NCBI RefSeq assembly: GCF_000001735.4
Contig: NC_003074.8
Location: 18,855,261-18,919,260 of the forward strand
Direction of reading: 5' to 3'
Origin: Arabidopsis thaliana
Taxonomy: Eukaryota > Streptophyta > Magnoliopsida > Brassicales > Brassicaceae
Length of the DNA stretch: 64,000 bases
In this document: in pieces, positions 10,132 to 22,081 of the stretch
Layout: each line of letters opens with the position of its first letter
Position numbering within the stretch: position 1 is the stretch's first letter
Program-made: the position numbers and the translations under genes
Notes under the pieces: model-generated
Told to the model about the DNA's origin: nothing
Seen by the model: the letters and a program-made list of their open reading frames with translations, nothing else
The model's database searches: none

Positions 10132-12813
10132 AGTGTTAATATCGTATGCACAACTATAGTGGTGACGATCGGATTCTTGGTGACAATCAGATTATAATCA
10201 AAGATGATCGTAATAGGATCAATTCCGTGGCCATTCTTTAAAAATCGAGGACCTTACCCTGAAAATAGAAAAAAAAATTCATGAGTTTGGTTGTAGAATA
10301 AGAGTGTACAAGATTGTTCACTGCACTGTGTCATGGAGAACCAGCTTTTGATATGGACCCATATTTGAAAGTAACACGATGGATCAAATGCAAAGTATTT
10401 TAGTTGATAACAACAGACAAGTATAAAAAAAAATAATACATTGTAATATAATTATTGCTCATACGGGCCACCAAAATGGAACCCAGCCCACCCAATACAA
10501 TCTGTATAATCTATTCGAGTTATCAACTAAAATATTAAGACGAAGAGCCTTTTAGTTTATACGTTATGCCATTGTAATGTTGGTTTTAACCGGTTTTTGG
10601 GCCACAAAAACGGGAAGAAAATTTGCTTCAAGTTCAAAATAGACAATGTAGTCTGAAAAAGGATGTGATAAAGACATAAAGTAAATGTCTCATTGTGCAC
10701 AAGCGTGGTAAAGGGTCAGTCCTAGGCTATGATGTAAACTCGCACATAACTTAGGACGTCTGGTTTTTCCATTCTCGCCTTACAAAATAGCGCTTGGATG
10801 GAGAGTTAGGGCAGGGTTTCTTCAGGACTTGACCAGGTTTCCGTTTGGGTTATTTACCTGGTTTGCTATTGTTCAGCTATGTAGAAGTCCTCCGGGATTA
10901 GCCAAACACTCGTTGATCAGGATACCTAGTGCTAACTCTACAAAAAACTTCACATTATATATAATTAGTGTCGAGTGTCGACAATTGGAAGTATCTTATC
11001 CAAATACAGTATATATGGTTAATTAATCTAACCATCTTTGATAAATTAATATCCAATTTTTTTAAATAGCACAATTCAAATGAAACCCCACGTTAAACGC
11101 ACATGCATGGCACATCGTCATTTGGGATCATTAATTAATGACGGTTTTGAATTAGAACAAAGGTCGTAATTAACCGAAAACACGGCTCGTTTTGTTAGTT
11201 GCAAATCAACTAGAGTAGTCCACACATCATTTTCAAACGAGTCTGTTACTTTCCCATCGACGTCTACACATTAAGGAAAAAAACATAAATACAAATCCAA
11301 CGGAACGCTTTTGATGCAAAGCATAAAATTAATTAAAAAAAATATGGTAGATTAAATCGTAATGAGTAGAGACCATAATCATATGTTTTCTTGTAGAAGC
11401 ATCTTTCAACAAGTTTTAACTGATTATTACATTTGTCATTTCAGTATATCTTTTCAATTGAAACTGCATCATATCAAATTATCAATCACCATATTTACAA
11501 AACAAAGTCAATTTCTTTGTTAGATTACCATTTTTCTCCTAGTTTTGGTAAAACTCTCCTAATGGGGTGGTAGGTCAGGTGCCACTCAGAGTAATACAAT
11601 GATACGTGGCAAAGCCTAAGCATGTGTTCTCAACTCCCGCCAATTAATTACGGGTCGAACGGACCGGAAAATCAGTTCATCGCTTTAACCTCAGAATTTT
11701 CAGACAAAAACAAATAAATAGCTTTACTTTTGTAACTACCACGTTCATTTACCTCTCGGAGACACGTTAAATTATAAAGAACAAAAAATGAGAAGAGAAA
11801 ATTACGTAGGTAATAGCATCCCAAAAAACGTTTTATAAGGTTTTAAAAGGTAACAATTTGAATAATTCACGGGAGAGAAAAGGGTGATAAAGTGTTTAAT
11901 ACAATAAGACTGAGTACTCCTCTTAATTTATTAAGCTTTAACACGTAAGGCATCCCATATTAAATGTGATAGTGCTAATACGACCACTCAAAATGTGTCA
12001 CGTACAAACATTGACAACAACTTTATTAACCAGGGAACACACCCATATGTACCTATGTAGAGATCTTAATTATTCTCAAATGTATATGTTATCTGAGGAG
12101 ACAAATAAATATTTTCTCTAAACATACCATATTATATTAAAACTCAAGAGCAATTACATAGTTTCTCCAAAATCCACCATTGGTTGCAACCGAAGTGGTG
12201 CATGAAGATATAAATTTTGCAATTGCATCCACACGTTTATTTCCATATCTTTAATTTTATAAACATATGTTTAGAGAGGTTTTGCAAAATATACATCGCA
12301 GCATATACAGAATCATACCTAATAAAATATCTAATAATAATATATACATATGGCTTATTCATTCAGGCGTGGAAGAGAGTGTTAAAGAGGAGTTAATACT
12401 GTTTAAGAATGATGGTAAATAAAGACTGAATCGGTCCAAAACATTTGATAGATTTTGCGAGTTACCCAAACTTAAACCTTAACTCATATAAATACATATC
12501 TTTTTCCTTTACGGGGGACAACACGCCAAAACTGAAATCTCGAGGAAACAAATCAACATTTAATAATGTTTTTTTTTTCTTTCTTCATGGCTAAAAGATA
12601 AAATAATTTCCTTACATAAACGAATAATATCTCGCCGACAAATTTCATTCAATAACATTGACTTTCTCGTCACCTCCTTTCTATTCAAACTCACTGAAAA
12701 AAATTTCCTAAAGAGTAAAGAAACTTCTCTCCTGTCTTTTCTCCTTCTCTATCTCTCTCCCTCAAAGCTAATAAATACAACATTTGCATCTAACGTTTCT
12801 CTAGCACAAAAAT
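10132..12813. other. Intergenic region and GATL2 upstream region
   Basis: I see no gene. The small frame at 10829-11026 has no family match that I recognise. The last few hundred bases are the GATL2 promoter: a CT-rich leader (12720-12770) follows AT-rich DNA, and an AATAAATA TATA-like stretch sits near 12769-12776, close to the start codon. The 12361-12500 part has no clear feature. Confidence 0.5.
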
Positions 12814-13839
12814 ATGCACTCGAAGTTTATATTATATCTCAGCATCCTCGCCGTATTCACCGTCTCTTTCGCCGGCGGCGAGAGATTCAAAGAAGCTCCA
12901 AAGTTCTTCAACTCCCCGGAGTGTCTAACCATCGAAAACGATGAAGATTTCGTTTGTTCAGACAAAGCCATCCACGTGGCAATGACCTTAGACACAGCTT
13001 ACCTCCGTGGCTCAATGGCCGTGATTCTCTCCGTCCTCCAACACTCTTCTTGTCCTCAAAACATTGTTTTCCACTTCGTCACTTCAAAACAAAGCCACCG
13101 ACTCCAAAACTACGTCGTTGCTTCTTTTCCCTACTTGAAATTCCGAATTTACCCTTACGACGTAGCCGCCATCTCCGGCCTCATCTCAACCTCCATCCGC
13201 TCCGCGCTAGACTCTCCGCTAAACTACGCAAGAAACTACCTCGCCGACATTCTTCCCACGTGCCTCTCACGTGTCGTATACCTAGACTCAGATCTCATAC
13301 TCGTCGATGACATCTCCAAGCTCTTCTCCACTCACATCCCTACCGACGTCGTTTTAGCCGCGCCTGAGTACTGCAACGCAAACTTCACGACTTACTTTAC
13401 TCCGACGTTTTGGTCAAACCCTTCTCTCTCCATCACACTATCCCTCAACCGCCGTGCTACACCGTGTTACTTCAACACCGGAGTGATGGTCATCGAGTTA
13501 AAGAAATGGCGAGAAGGAGATTACACGAGGAAGATCATAGAGTGGATGGAGTTACAAAAACGGATAAGAATCTACGAGTTAGGCTCTTTACCACCGTTTT
13601 TACTTGTCTTCGCCGGAAACATAGCTCCGGTAGATCACCGGTGGAACCAACACGGTTTAGGAGGAGATAATTTTAGAGGACTGTGTCGAGATTTGCATCC
13701 AGGTCCAGTGAGTTTGTTGCATTGGAGTGGGAAAGGGAAGCCATGGGTAAGGTTAGATGATGGTCGACCTTGCCCGCTTGATGCACTTTGGGTTCCATAT
13801 GATTTGTTAGAGTCACGGTTCGACCTTATCGAGAGTTAA
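12814..13839 (+). CDS. GATL2: Galacturonosyltransferase-like 2, GT8 family
   Basis: Intronless, 341 residues, the usual GATL length. A hydrophobic N-terminus (residues 4-20) fits a signal peptide or a short anchor into the secretory pathway. The metal/UDP-sugar binding DxD is D158-S-D160. Other GT8 landmarks are [12 protein letters not shown] (275-286) and HWSGKGKPW (303-311). GATLs lack the long stem and transmembrane part of the GAUT proteins, as here. Family knowledge: these are Golgi/ER proteins involved in pectin and xylan synthesis. The exact donor and acceptor of GATL2 are not shown by the sequence. The frame is intact and GC-rich compared with its surroundings, which is normal for this intronless family. 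Confidence 0.94.
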   Translation: MHSKFILYLSILAVFTVSFAGGERFKEAPKFFNSPECLTIENDEDFVCSDKAIHVAMTLDTAYLRGSMAVILSVLQHSSCPQNIVFHFVTSKQSHRLQNYVVASFPYLKFRIYPYDVAAISGLISTSIRSALDSPLNYARNYLADILPTCLSRVVYLDSDLILVDDISKLFSTHIPTDVVLAAPEYCNANFTTYFTPTFWSNPSLSITLSLNRRATPCYFNTGVMVIELKKWREGDYTRKIIEWMELQKRIRIYELGSLPPFLLVFAGNIAPVDHRWNQHGLGGDNFRGLCRDLHPGPVSLLHWSGKGKPWVRLDDGRPCPLDALWVPYDLLESRFDLIES

Positions 13840-16800
13840 ATTTTAGATGTTAGTTTTCTTTTTTGGGGGGTAAAAGTATATTTTTGACTGAATGTGTAAT
13901 ATAGGAAGATGAATAATAATACTTGAATAAAATGATAGGAAGGATAGGATAGTCGAATGTGTAATTAGTTTGGTGATGGTAGTTACTTACTCTCGTAACG
14001 CATTGCCTACTTCTAAAATAATTAATTCGATACCTATAAGGTAATAATTGTGAATATGTATATCTACTCTACCGAATGTACTACGGCGAGTAATTACAAA
14101 GAAATATACTACAGCTTTTTTTATTGATGAATTTCCAAATATATATGTTTTGTTTTTTTTGCTTTTACAGTTGAATTTAAACACATCATCTTCCATTGAT
14201 TATAGTATGAAAGTTTAATATTGAATTTGAGATTTGAGATTTTAGCAGAATATAGTCATCCACTTGGTTTTTTCCAATTATAAATCTTTGTTTTCCTCCA
14301 TGCATACTTCTGTAGTTTAAGTTACAAAAGAATACCATCAGAAAATCGTCCACTAGTTAAATTATTTACAAAAATACACACTGATTCGTAGGCTTCTAAA
14401 CATTATATGAAAAAGTAAGTTTGCTTAGTCTAAATTCCTTAGACTTGCCACCGTGTTTGTGTCTTATACATTCGGCTAAACAACTTAACAGATGTAATTG
14501 TAAAGAAATTAAATTAGAAACATCATTAGCTTTGTTAACCAAAAAAAAAAAAATCAGAATATGATGGTGTGTTAACGTTAATTTTTTACTAATCTTTTAG
14601 ATGAAGCATTTCAATGTAGCATCATTGAAGGTTTTCTAGTGAACAAGATTGACAATGTTAATGATTTTATTATGTTTTATAATGTGATCTTTTGTATATT
14701 TTTCTATATATCTTAAAATTTTGCGTAGATTTATATAAATAGTCAAATAATTTGTGATTGTATGGGCTTTTTTTTTCTCTTCAAAATATTAGTCAAAGTT
14801 GTAAAGAATTTATCTTCGATAATGTAACATCTAAAAGTTTTTTTTTTTTTTTTTGTCGTGTGAATTGAGACTTTGATAGTTAATTTAATAATACTTTCTA
14901 TATTAAAACTATATACAAGTCATGCAGAATAAATATGATTTGGCAGATAGTGATTCTAATGACGATATTGTCATATGGTAGTTGCAGTTTTTTTTGTTCG
15001 ATTCCATAATTTTGAGCTGTATCCTGTCTAGTCAATAATACCATAATAGTTGCTTTGATCATTGTACTTAATATTCATATAGTACAAATAGTATCCAGTA
15101 ATTTGGTTGTTTTTTCCTTGCGTAAATGAAATAAACTCGCCGGCCAAGAATTACGAGGTTGTCTTGTAGTTAATTACTACACATCAAAAGTCAACAAGTC
15201 AGCGCGTTGTCGACTACTTGATTAAACAAGGAAGCAACTACAAGTCTTAGTCTATATATGATTCTTCTATTTCTGTCACTCAATAATGTTCAAAACTTCA
15301 AATGGATCTTAGGTTTGATATGTCTAATTTGGTAAACAGAACTCACGTAGACTTATTGATCGCTGAGAATAGAACTCACGTAGACTTATATACAATTTGT
15401 TTTATATATTTTGATATTTAGACTTACACATTATCTTACGATTTCTACTGGATTTATGGACATGTCATATATATAGATACGTGAAGGTATATATGTAAAT
15501 CTATAAATCTATGTCATATATACGTGCGATTATAAGATTAAATCACATAATTGAATGATTGATAAGCACATGCTATAACTACATTATACATGGCTATGTA
15601 TTTTTCACGAATATAGAAAATGATGCGTGTGGGTCAACTCAATAGAGATTACGTCTGGATCTCGACGGATTAATATGCAATAGTGTAGTATACCAATGAA
15701 CATGCATGTTATTTAGATCCTTTCGTTAGGTCAACTCAAGGATTATATATAACATGTTAACATGATCTATATAGATATAGTATTAGTCTATTTGATATCG
15801 AAAAGTGCTATTTTAATACTCAACGTACACCGAAAAATGCTTTAACTATTCTATTTAAATTTTAAAGACCAAACATTTAGTTAACAAATACCAAATAAAT
15901 TAAAACCCCAAGTTATCTGGTTAAAAATGACACTAAAGCTGAAAAAATCCCAAATATATAAGCGTTAATCCCTTAACTTCTACTCGGTGCATTCTCTCTA
16001 AATTTTTCCTTTGATTCATCGAACTCAGTTGCGATTAAAGAGATATTGATGGCTTTGAAAAAGAAGTGTGAGGGATTGAGTCAAGTAGGTTTAGGGGTTT
16101 GAGTTCTTAAAGGAGGTAACTTAAGAGTAGTTTTACCAAATTTGTCGTGCAAGAAGAATATTTTTGACACTTCGTGGAAGTTGGGAATGGAAATAGCATT
16201 AACTTATGATGTCTCCTTTCCCATCTTTATTCAAAGAGACCTAAACACATTTGGTATCGTCTTTCTTAAGGGTGTCCCATTACCAACGAGACTAAAATCT
16301 CCGTTTCCACCACGTTCCCACTTTTCTCTCAGTTTTTTATTTCTCCTCTTTGTTTTCCTCTCCAAATGCATATATGAAACAAATCACATATATGAACGTT
16401 AAAATTCATGCATAGACTTGTTGATGACTATATATTTATCGTAGATTTCAAATTAACAGACAATTAATAAAGTATCTTCTATAAGATTTTTCATTAAAAA
16501 GATCTGATCACTACTAAAACGTTGAAAAGTCAAATATGCATATTACATATGAGTGACATATTAGGCCGGTGAACAATATGCCAAAGATCAGCCTAACCAA
16601 CTCTCATGGCCTAATCGGGTCACAAACAAAATTTGACAGACGAAGATTATTACGTTTTTTTGTTTTAGTCAAAATCGGACAGACGTTTTTTTTGTTCCCT
16701 AGTTTTCGTGTACGACATCAAGACTTTAACGCGCAAGGAAACGCACGTTTTCTGAGTGCAAGCTTCGGCATACGAGAGAGGCCATACATTGACATGAATA

Positions 16801-18353
16801 TACAAAGCCCACAACTTATCCATCCCATCATTAAAGAAATTTTATTTTATTTTAGTGGTTTAGGTTTTTCACCTTAGACATTCCAAAATTGATGATAACT
16901 TAAAATTTTCAAATAAGTTAACTGAACTTTGTGATACCTTGTAAAGTGAAATAACAAATCTAAAAGTTTTCGTTTTTTTTGTCAATGTGATAACGATGTT
17001 AAAGCAAACTACTACACTAACGCATTCATATTAAAATGTATGTAAAACTCCAACTAATTTGTCACAAATTTACAAGATATCGAGGCTTGATAAGGGGTGA
17101 AGCTTGAGAAAAACGAGGCTTGTAACAGCTTTACATAGGCCCGCTTATGGCTCCGTAATATTGGGCCTAATGAACATTTTGGGCTTGTATTTAGGTTAAT
17201 TTGGATTTCAATATACGTAGTTTGTATTTGTTTTTGGTGAGTACATTATATTTTGTATTTGATATAAAATATAATTAGGGTAGTCCAATGCGTTTTTCTT
17301 AACAAGTCTAAACACATTTGTTTTTTTGTTTTTCCTGGCTTACAAGTTAGGTATACTCTCTTTTCATTACCTATAATAACAAAGACATCATATAAAGCAA
17401 ATGGTTAAATTTGTTTGTGGTGTAACTTATGAGGGGGAAAAAACCAATAGTGATTAGGAAGACAGCTTGTTTCGTGTGGCTCTGCGAGGATGATCTAGTT
17501 GTATATTAAGATATCAGAAGTTATAAACAAAACAAAGATAATGAAAGACATGAATGCATCAAATTAACGGTATATATAGTGTTGGAATCAAATTAGTGGT
17601 GAATTATCGGGTTTGCATCAAACTAATTTGGTTATTCTTGAGATTAGGAATGTGTGTTCACCTAAAAGCTAGTAATTGATTACTAAAATGTAATGCATGC
17701 AACAAGAAGAGTCAATCGAATTTTATAGAGATAAGTCATATAAAATGATTAATTATCGCTAGAGGAAGCTGCGATGAAATTTCTTACAGCTTTTGTCTTT
17801 TACCCATCTAATCATTTAATCTCTGAGCCTACGCCATCACACATATCTAAAAGCACCTTCTTCGAAATTCCCTTGGAGGACAAAACATGGACCTCTTTTT
17901 TGTTCACTTGGATTTTCTCGGAAAATGACTTGCATGTCTTCTTACTATATTTTATGTATCCCTTCATTCTATACTTTTTCGAAATTCTAATTTAACTCTA
18001 CATATAATCCCACTCCCACCAGCTAAAGTTTAGACATGACAAGTATTTTATCAAATGCTCCTTCAATTCAAACTACTGAATATTGTTTGGATAAGTACTT
18101 TTTGGAGACGTAAGCTATATTTTCCAATCCGAAATGAATGAACCAAATGTCCATAGTTCTGTTTTTTTTTCCTCCTAAAGTGAATATATTAAGAGACACT
18201 AAATTCTAGAAAATATGTTTAAAATATAATAATCAGTAATTGTCCAAAAAAATGTGAATACTTAAATCAAAATCAGGATACGATTGTCACAAGAAACAAA
18301 CTTTCCTAGATAATGTATATTTTATATTATTATCATATTATGTATGCACTTAA
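13840..18353. other. 4.5-kb gene-free region between GATL2 and CML41
   Basis: No gene can be supported. The open stretches at 16142-16402, 16569-16877 and 17774-17995 have no domain I recognise. A 19-bp direct repeat lies at 15338-15356 and 15371-15389. A cluster of GGCCC/GGGCCT/GGGCTT (site II-like) motifs lies at 17149-17190 without an obvious transcript next to it. The end of the region is CML41 upstream DNA, interrupted by a MITE. Confidence 0.5.
15338..15389 (+). repeat. Short direct repeat, two 19-bp copies
   Basis: AGAACTCACGTAGACTTAT occurs at 15338-15356 and again at 15371-15389, a 33-bp spacing. The copies are identical, so it is a recent local duplication or an unequal slippage product. 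Each copy carries a CACGTA core. No gene is nearby to give it a role. Confidence 0.7.
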
Positions 18354-18629
18354 GACATCTCCATCCATGAGAAACCTACAAAGTTTTTCAAACAAAAAAA
18401 ATATTAATATTATATTATAATTTGATTATTTTTATTAAAAAAGTATTTTTGTTAAAAAATTAAACCAATAGTAAGATGAGAATTGTCATGATGGGTTGTA
18501 CAAAGTATCTCAGAGTATCTCAGAGTTTCTCACTTGAGAAACTTTCTACACTCTCTCTCCTTCATTTTTATTATTTTTATTTTTTTAATTGTGAGAAATT
18601 CTTATGAGATACCCACAATAGAGATGGTC
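18354..18629. mobile_element. Tourist-like (PIF/Harbinger) MITE, 276 bp
   Basis: The left end is GACATCTCCATCC and the reverse complement of the right end is GACCATCTCTATTG. The element is bordered by TAA (18351-18353) and TTA (18630-18632), fitting the TWA target of PIF/Harbinger elements with one changed base. The reverse complement resembles the MITE at 24177-24464 along much of its length (a GACCATCTC end, a GGGT-TCTCA block, and an A/T-rich then AGAGAGAG-rich body). It has no coding capacity. It sits about 100 bp upstream of CML41, so it forms part of that gene's promoter region. Confidence 0.65.
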
Positions 18630-18726
18630 TTATAAATTTATCAACATGGTGAATCTCTCATGTTATATATAGAGGTGATTTAAAGGCTAAATAGAATAAC
18701 ACACTACAGCATATAAACTCAATGAT

Positions 18727-19344
18727 ATGGCAACTCAAAAAGAGAAACCTTCCTCCAATTCTTTCAAATGGTTTTCCACCAAAACCTTAAAGTTAAACCT
18801 TAGTTTCCAAAACCGACGAAGATCACCAAAATCAAACTCTTCGTCAACCTTAAACTCTCCAAGAAGCAACAGTGATGACAACAACAACATAAAGAGTCAC
18901 CAGGCCTCCAAAGAAGAGCTCCGTCAAGTCTTCAGCCATTTCGACAGCGACGGCGACGGTAAGATCTCAGCCTTTGAGCTCAGACATTACTTCGGCTCTG
19001 TCGGTGAGTATATATCTCACGAGGCAGCTCAAGAGGCGATAAACGAAGTTGACACTGACGCAGACGGGTCTCTAGGGTTTGAGGACTTTGTTGGATTGAT
19101 GACAAGAAGAGATCTTTACGGTGACGGTGAAGTTGATGGCGATGGAGAGTTGAAGACAGCGTTTGAGATGTTCGAGGTGGAAAAAGGATCAGGCTGCATA
19201 ACACCAAAGGGTTTGCAAAAGATGCTTGTGAAGTTAGGGGAATCAAGAACGTACGGAGAGTGTGAAGCCATGATAAAGTTTTACGATATAGATGGTAATG
19301 GAATTCTTGATTTTCATGAGTTTCGTCAAATGATGACGGTTTAG
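18727..19344 (+). CDS. CML41: Calmodulin-like protein 41
   Basis: Intronless, 205 residues. A basic, Ser-rich N-terminus of about 60 residues precedes four EF-hand positions. Loop 1 is D73-E84 (DSDGDGKISAFE) and loop 4 is D187-E198 (DIDGNGILDFHE); both are canonical. Loop 2 is D109-D120, with Asp instead of Glu at position 12. The third site, around 150-161, has lost its ligands and should not bind calcium. Family knowledge: CML41 acts at plasmodesmata and promotes callose closure after bacterial flagellin. The sequence itself shows only a Ca sensor with about three working sites and an N-terminal extension that may direct location. A TATATATAG TATA box lies near 18664. Confidence 0.94.
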   Translation: MATQKEKPSSNSFKWFSTKTLKLNLSFQNRRRSPKSNSSSTLNSPRSNSDDNNNIKSHQASKEELRQVFSHFDSDGDGKISAFELRHYFGSVGEYISHEAAQEAINEVDTDADGSLGFEDFVGLMTRRDLYGDGEVDGDGELKTAFEMFEVEKGSGCITPKGLQKMLVKLGESRTYGECEAMIKFYDIDGNGILDFHEFRQMMTV

Positions 19345-20401
19345 TGTAATTAAATATTTCTTTTACGTAATTACCCTACTATATGCTCGAAAAATGTTTA
19401 TGGAGTAGTGTGTGTGAGTTTGAATATAGGGATTATGTTAGAAGTGCTATTATTGAATTGTGGTGAAATTTTAGTAGTGTTGGAATGAATTTATGAATGA
19501 AGAATTCATATTTAAGCTTGATTTATGTTAATGACCAAAAAAAATAAAGTGGGAATTATTCTATGTGTATTTACAGTATTGTAGGCATCTATTTATGAGA
19601 TATGCCCACTAATAATTTAATAGAAATGATGCAAAGACAGACCATTAATTGAAAGTTGGAGTATTTATTCTGTCTTTGGCTCTGCTGAACATTTGCCATT
19701 TATTCTTCATTCTTCGTCGTTATTTTTTTTGGGTTTGAAATGCATTGGTATATTATACGAGTTATAGTACAATTCTCTCCGATGCTGTAATTTGCCTTTT
19801 AATGATTAAAAAAAGAATATATATATATATACCAAAAAAGTTGGGAAAACTATTGAATTGGGCTTCAGACGTATGTTGGGTCATTAGGCCCATCATAGAT
19901 CCCTTTTTCAATAAGTTTCTATTTAACCACTTTTATATTAAACAAATTCATTCAAAAATTCAGGTTAAGAATTTAATTTTTATTAAGGGTTTGAGCTTAA
20001 GATTTTCCAGTTTATTAGATTTTATGATTAAGTTTGTATTTCTTAAGGTTAAGAATTTAGAACCTAATTATAGGGTTTACCTTGTGAGCTGTTTTCTGTT
20101 AATCTTGGTAGAGAATTTAGACTATTGTTGATAGTAGTAAGTCACTGAAACATTTAAAATGGTATAAAAATCGAATCAGAAATATACATCCATCATCATT
20201 ATGAAAACTGAAAAATACAAAACATGAAGAAAAAAATCGACCACTAAAAAACCTGCAAGACATTGTCTCGTACATGGTACGATCTAAACCAAACCAAACC
20301 AAACAAAACCAAACCGGAAATCAAGATCACCAAACCAACACATTCCCATAGCTACATTATGCACTGTACAATCTAACAAAGATTACTCAGCTTTCTTTAA
20401 G
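19345..20401. other. Intergenic region between CML41 and the convergent BTB gene
   Basis: This stretch contains the 3' ends of the two convergent genes. TGGGCTT, TGGGTC and AGGCCC motifs at 19858-19892 resemble promoter site II elements, but no gene follows. A CCAAA/CAAAA simple repeat lies at 20287-20317, in the likely 3' untranslated region of the minus-strand gene. The frame at 19745-20131 has no recognisable domain. Confidence 0.45.
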
Positions 20402-22081
20402 TCACTCCTCTTTTGAAGTTGAATCTGTTTGACACGAACCATTAGCTTGACGATCTGAGTAAGGTCTAATGAAAGATCGTCTCCACCAAACCTCAAAAGC
20501 TCTCTGAAGATTCGGACATCCATCTCCTCCGTTTAGAAAACTCCCGAGCCACGACAGTAAAATGCTCTGCTGATCTTCCAATGGTAGTGTCAGTATCGTC
20601 CGACCAATTCCTTCCTCCACTAGTTTACCATCAAACGATCTGCAACCATGTTGAAGCCAGTTATAGTCATTGAACAACGGTTGCAACCATGTTGTTAGTA
20701 GCAGAAGTCGAGTGTCCTTTGAAGGCAACAATTCTCCTCTCCCAATCCCTATAAAGAGCCGAGATGTTACACGGCTTATATGGTAACGAGACATTAAAGG
20801 AAGCTTCTCATGTAACAAAGCGAGCTCCTTTTGGTTTGCCCATGTGACTGAGAATTCCTCTGCAGCTTGTCTTTCCGCTAACACATCAAGGAGCCACGTG
20901 AGGTTATCTGCTTCTACAGCAATCTGTTTGGTATCAGTCTCAGGTTTCTCTCCCTCAGAAGCTTGTTTAAACAGAGACAGAACCGAATCCAAGCAGGTTT
21001 GGCAAGAGGAATAGATTGTATCATTGAAGTTATCAGCTACATTGGCTCCATTCTGTTCTCTAAGAAGCTTCAGAACAATAGATTTCATCTCACGTCGACT
21101 TTTCTCCTCTTTGCTTCTTAAAACAAGCTCAATGATGCGTGATAGCGTCTCCTTTGGTGGATCCACAGCATTAGAAGCAACTCGTTTGAGAACAGGCGTG
21201 ACACCAACTCCTTCAGTTTTTAATCTAAGAATCGATGAGATAACTTTCTCCTCTTCTTCTTCCCCAACCCAAGGCACAGCTTCTAAGTAATCCAAACAAG
21301 ACTGTATACATGAACTAAAACCAAGAAGCTCTGCAACCTGCAATAACAACTAAACTCCTTAGAAGTTCCCCTAAAGCTTTAAAGTTACCAAATTGAGTCA
21401 TTTCTATGAACATCATCAACACCAGAATCTAAAAGAGGGTTATAGCTGCAATACCTTGAGGACACGAAGAACTCTGCTAACATTTTGTTTCATAAGTCGT
21501 TGCTTCATATCTTTACAATACATAAGTCCAATAGTCTCAACGTAAAGCTCAGCATCTTCACAGCTCTCAATCTCAAGACAAGCAAAAACCGAATCTTTCT
21601 CAGCTAGTTTCTTAGCAAAGAAACAACTATGATCAACCAAAACTTTCTTATGAACACTAAGCTTCACACAAAAACCTTGCTTCCCAACCAAAATCACTTT
21701 AGCATCACTACTTCCCGGTTCACCAAACTCAATAGCAACTTTCCTCGGTAAAGTCTCAACCTTTTGCCTCTGTGGTCTCTCTTGAACCGTCGCAGGAACA
21801 GCAATACTATGAACAGTATCAAAACTACCCAAATTCTGTTGAGTTTCATCAGAAGCAATGACGGATCTAATAGTAGTCGAAGATGGTTTCTTCTCCGGCT
21901 TAGGAGGTTGAAGAGCAGGAGAAGATTGCTTGTGTTTGGTGAGAGAGTTGTGAGATTTAAGAGTCTTTTGAAACGCAACAGGAGAAGGACAACACCAGAA
22001 ACCTTCAGGAGTTACAGCTACTGGAACATTCCTAATCTTCGTTTGCCTTTGTTCTACTTTAGCATTCTTGATCTCCGCCAT
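20402..22081 (-). CDS. BTB/POZ domain protein (At3g50780-like)
   Basis: Two exons, 21455-22081 and 20402-21337, join in phase 0 across a 117-nt GT-AG intron (LRVLK|VAELL), giving 520 residues. Residues 1-110 are low-complexity and polar. About 115-225 form a BTB/POZ-like fold (DAKVILVGKQG, VHKKVLVDHSCFF, the YCKDM segment, then VLRVLKVAELLGF). The C-terminal half is helical and is shared by a small plant-only group of BTB proteins. BTB proteins often serve as CUL3 ubiquitin-ligase adaptors; whether this one does is inference. The start ATG at 22081 is preferred over an in-frame ATG six codons upstream because MAEIKNAK begins the family-like sequence. A CT-rich leader lies upstream. Confidence 0.88.
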
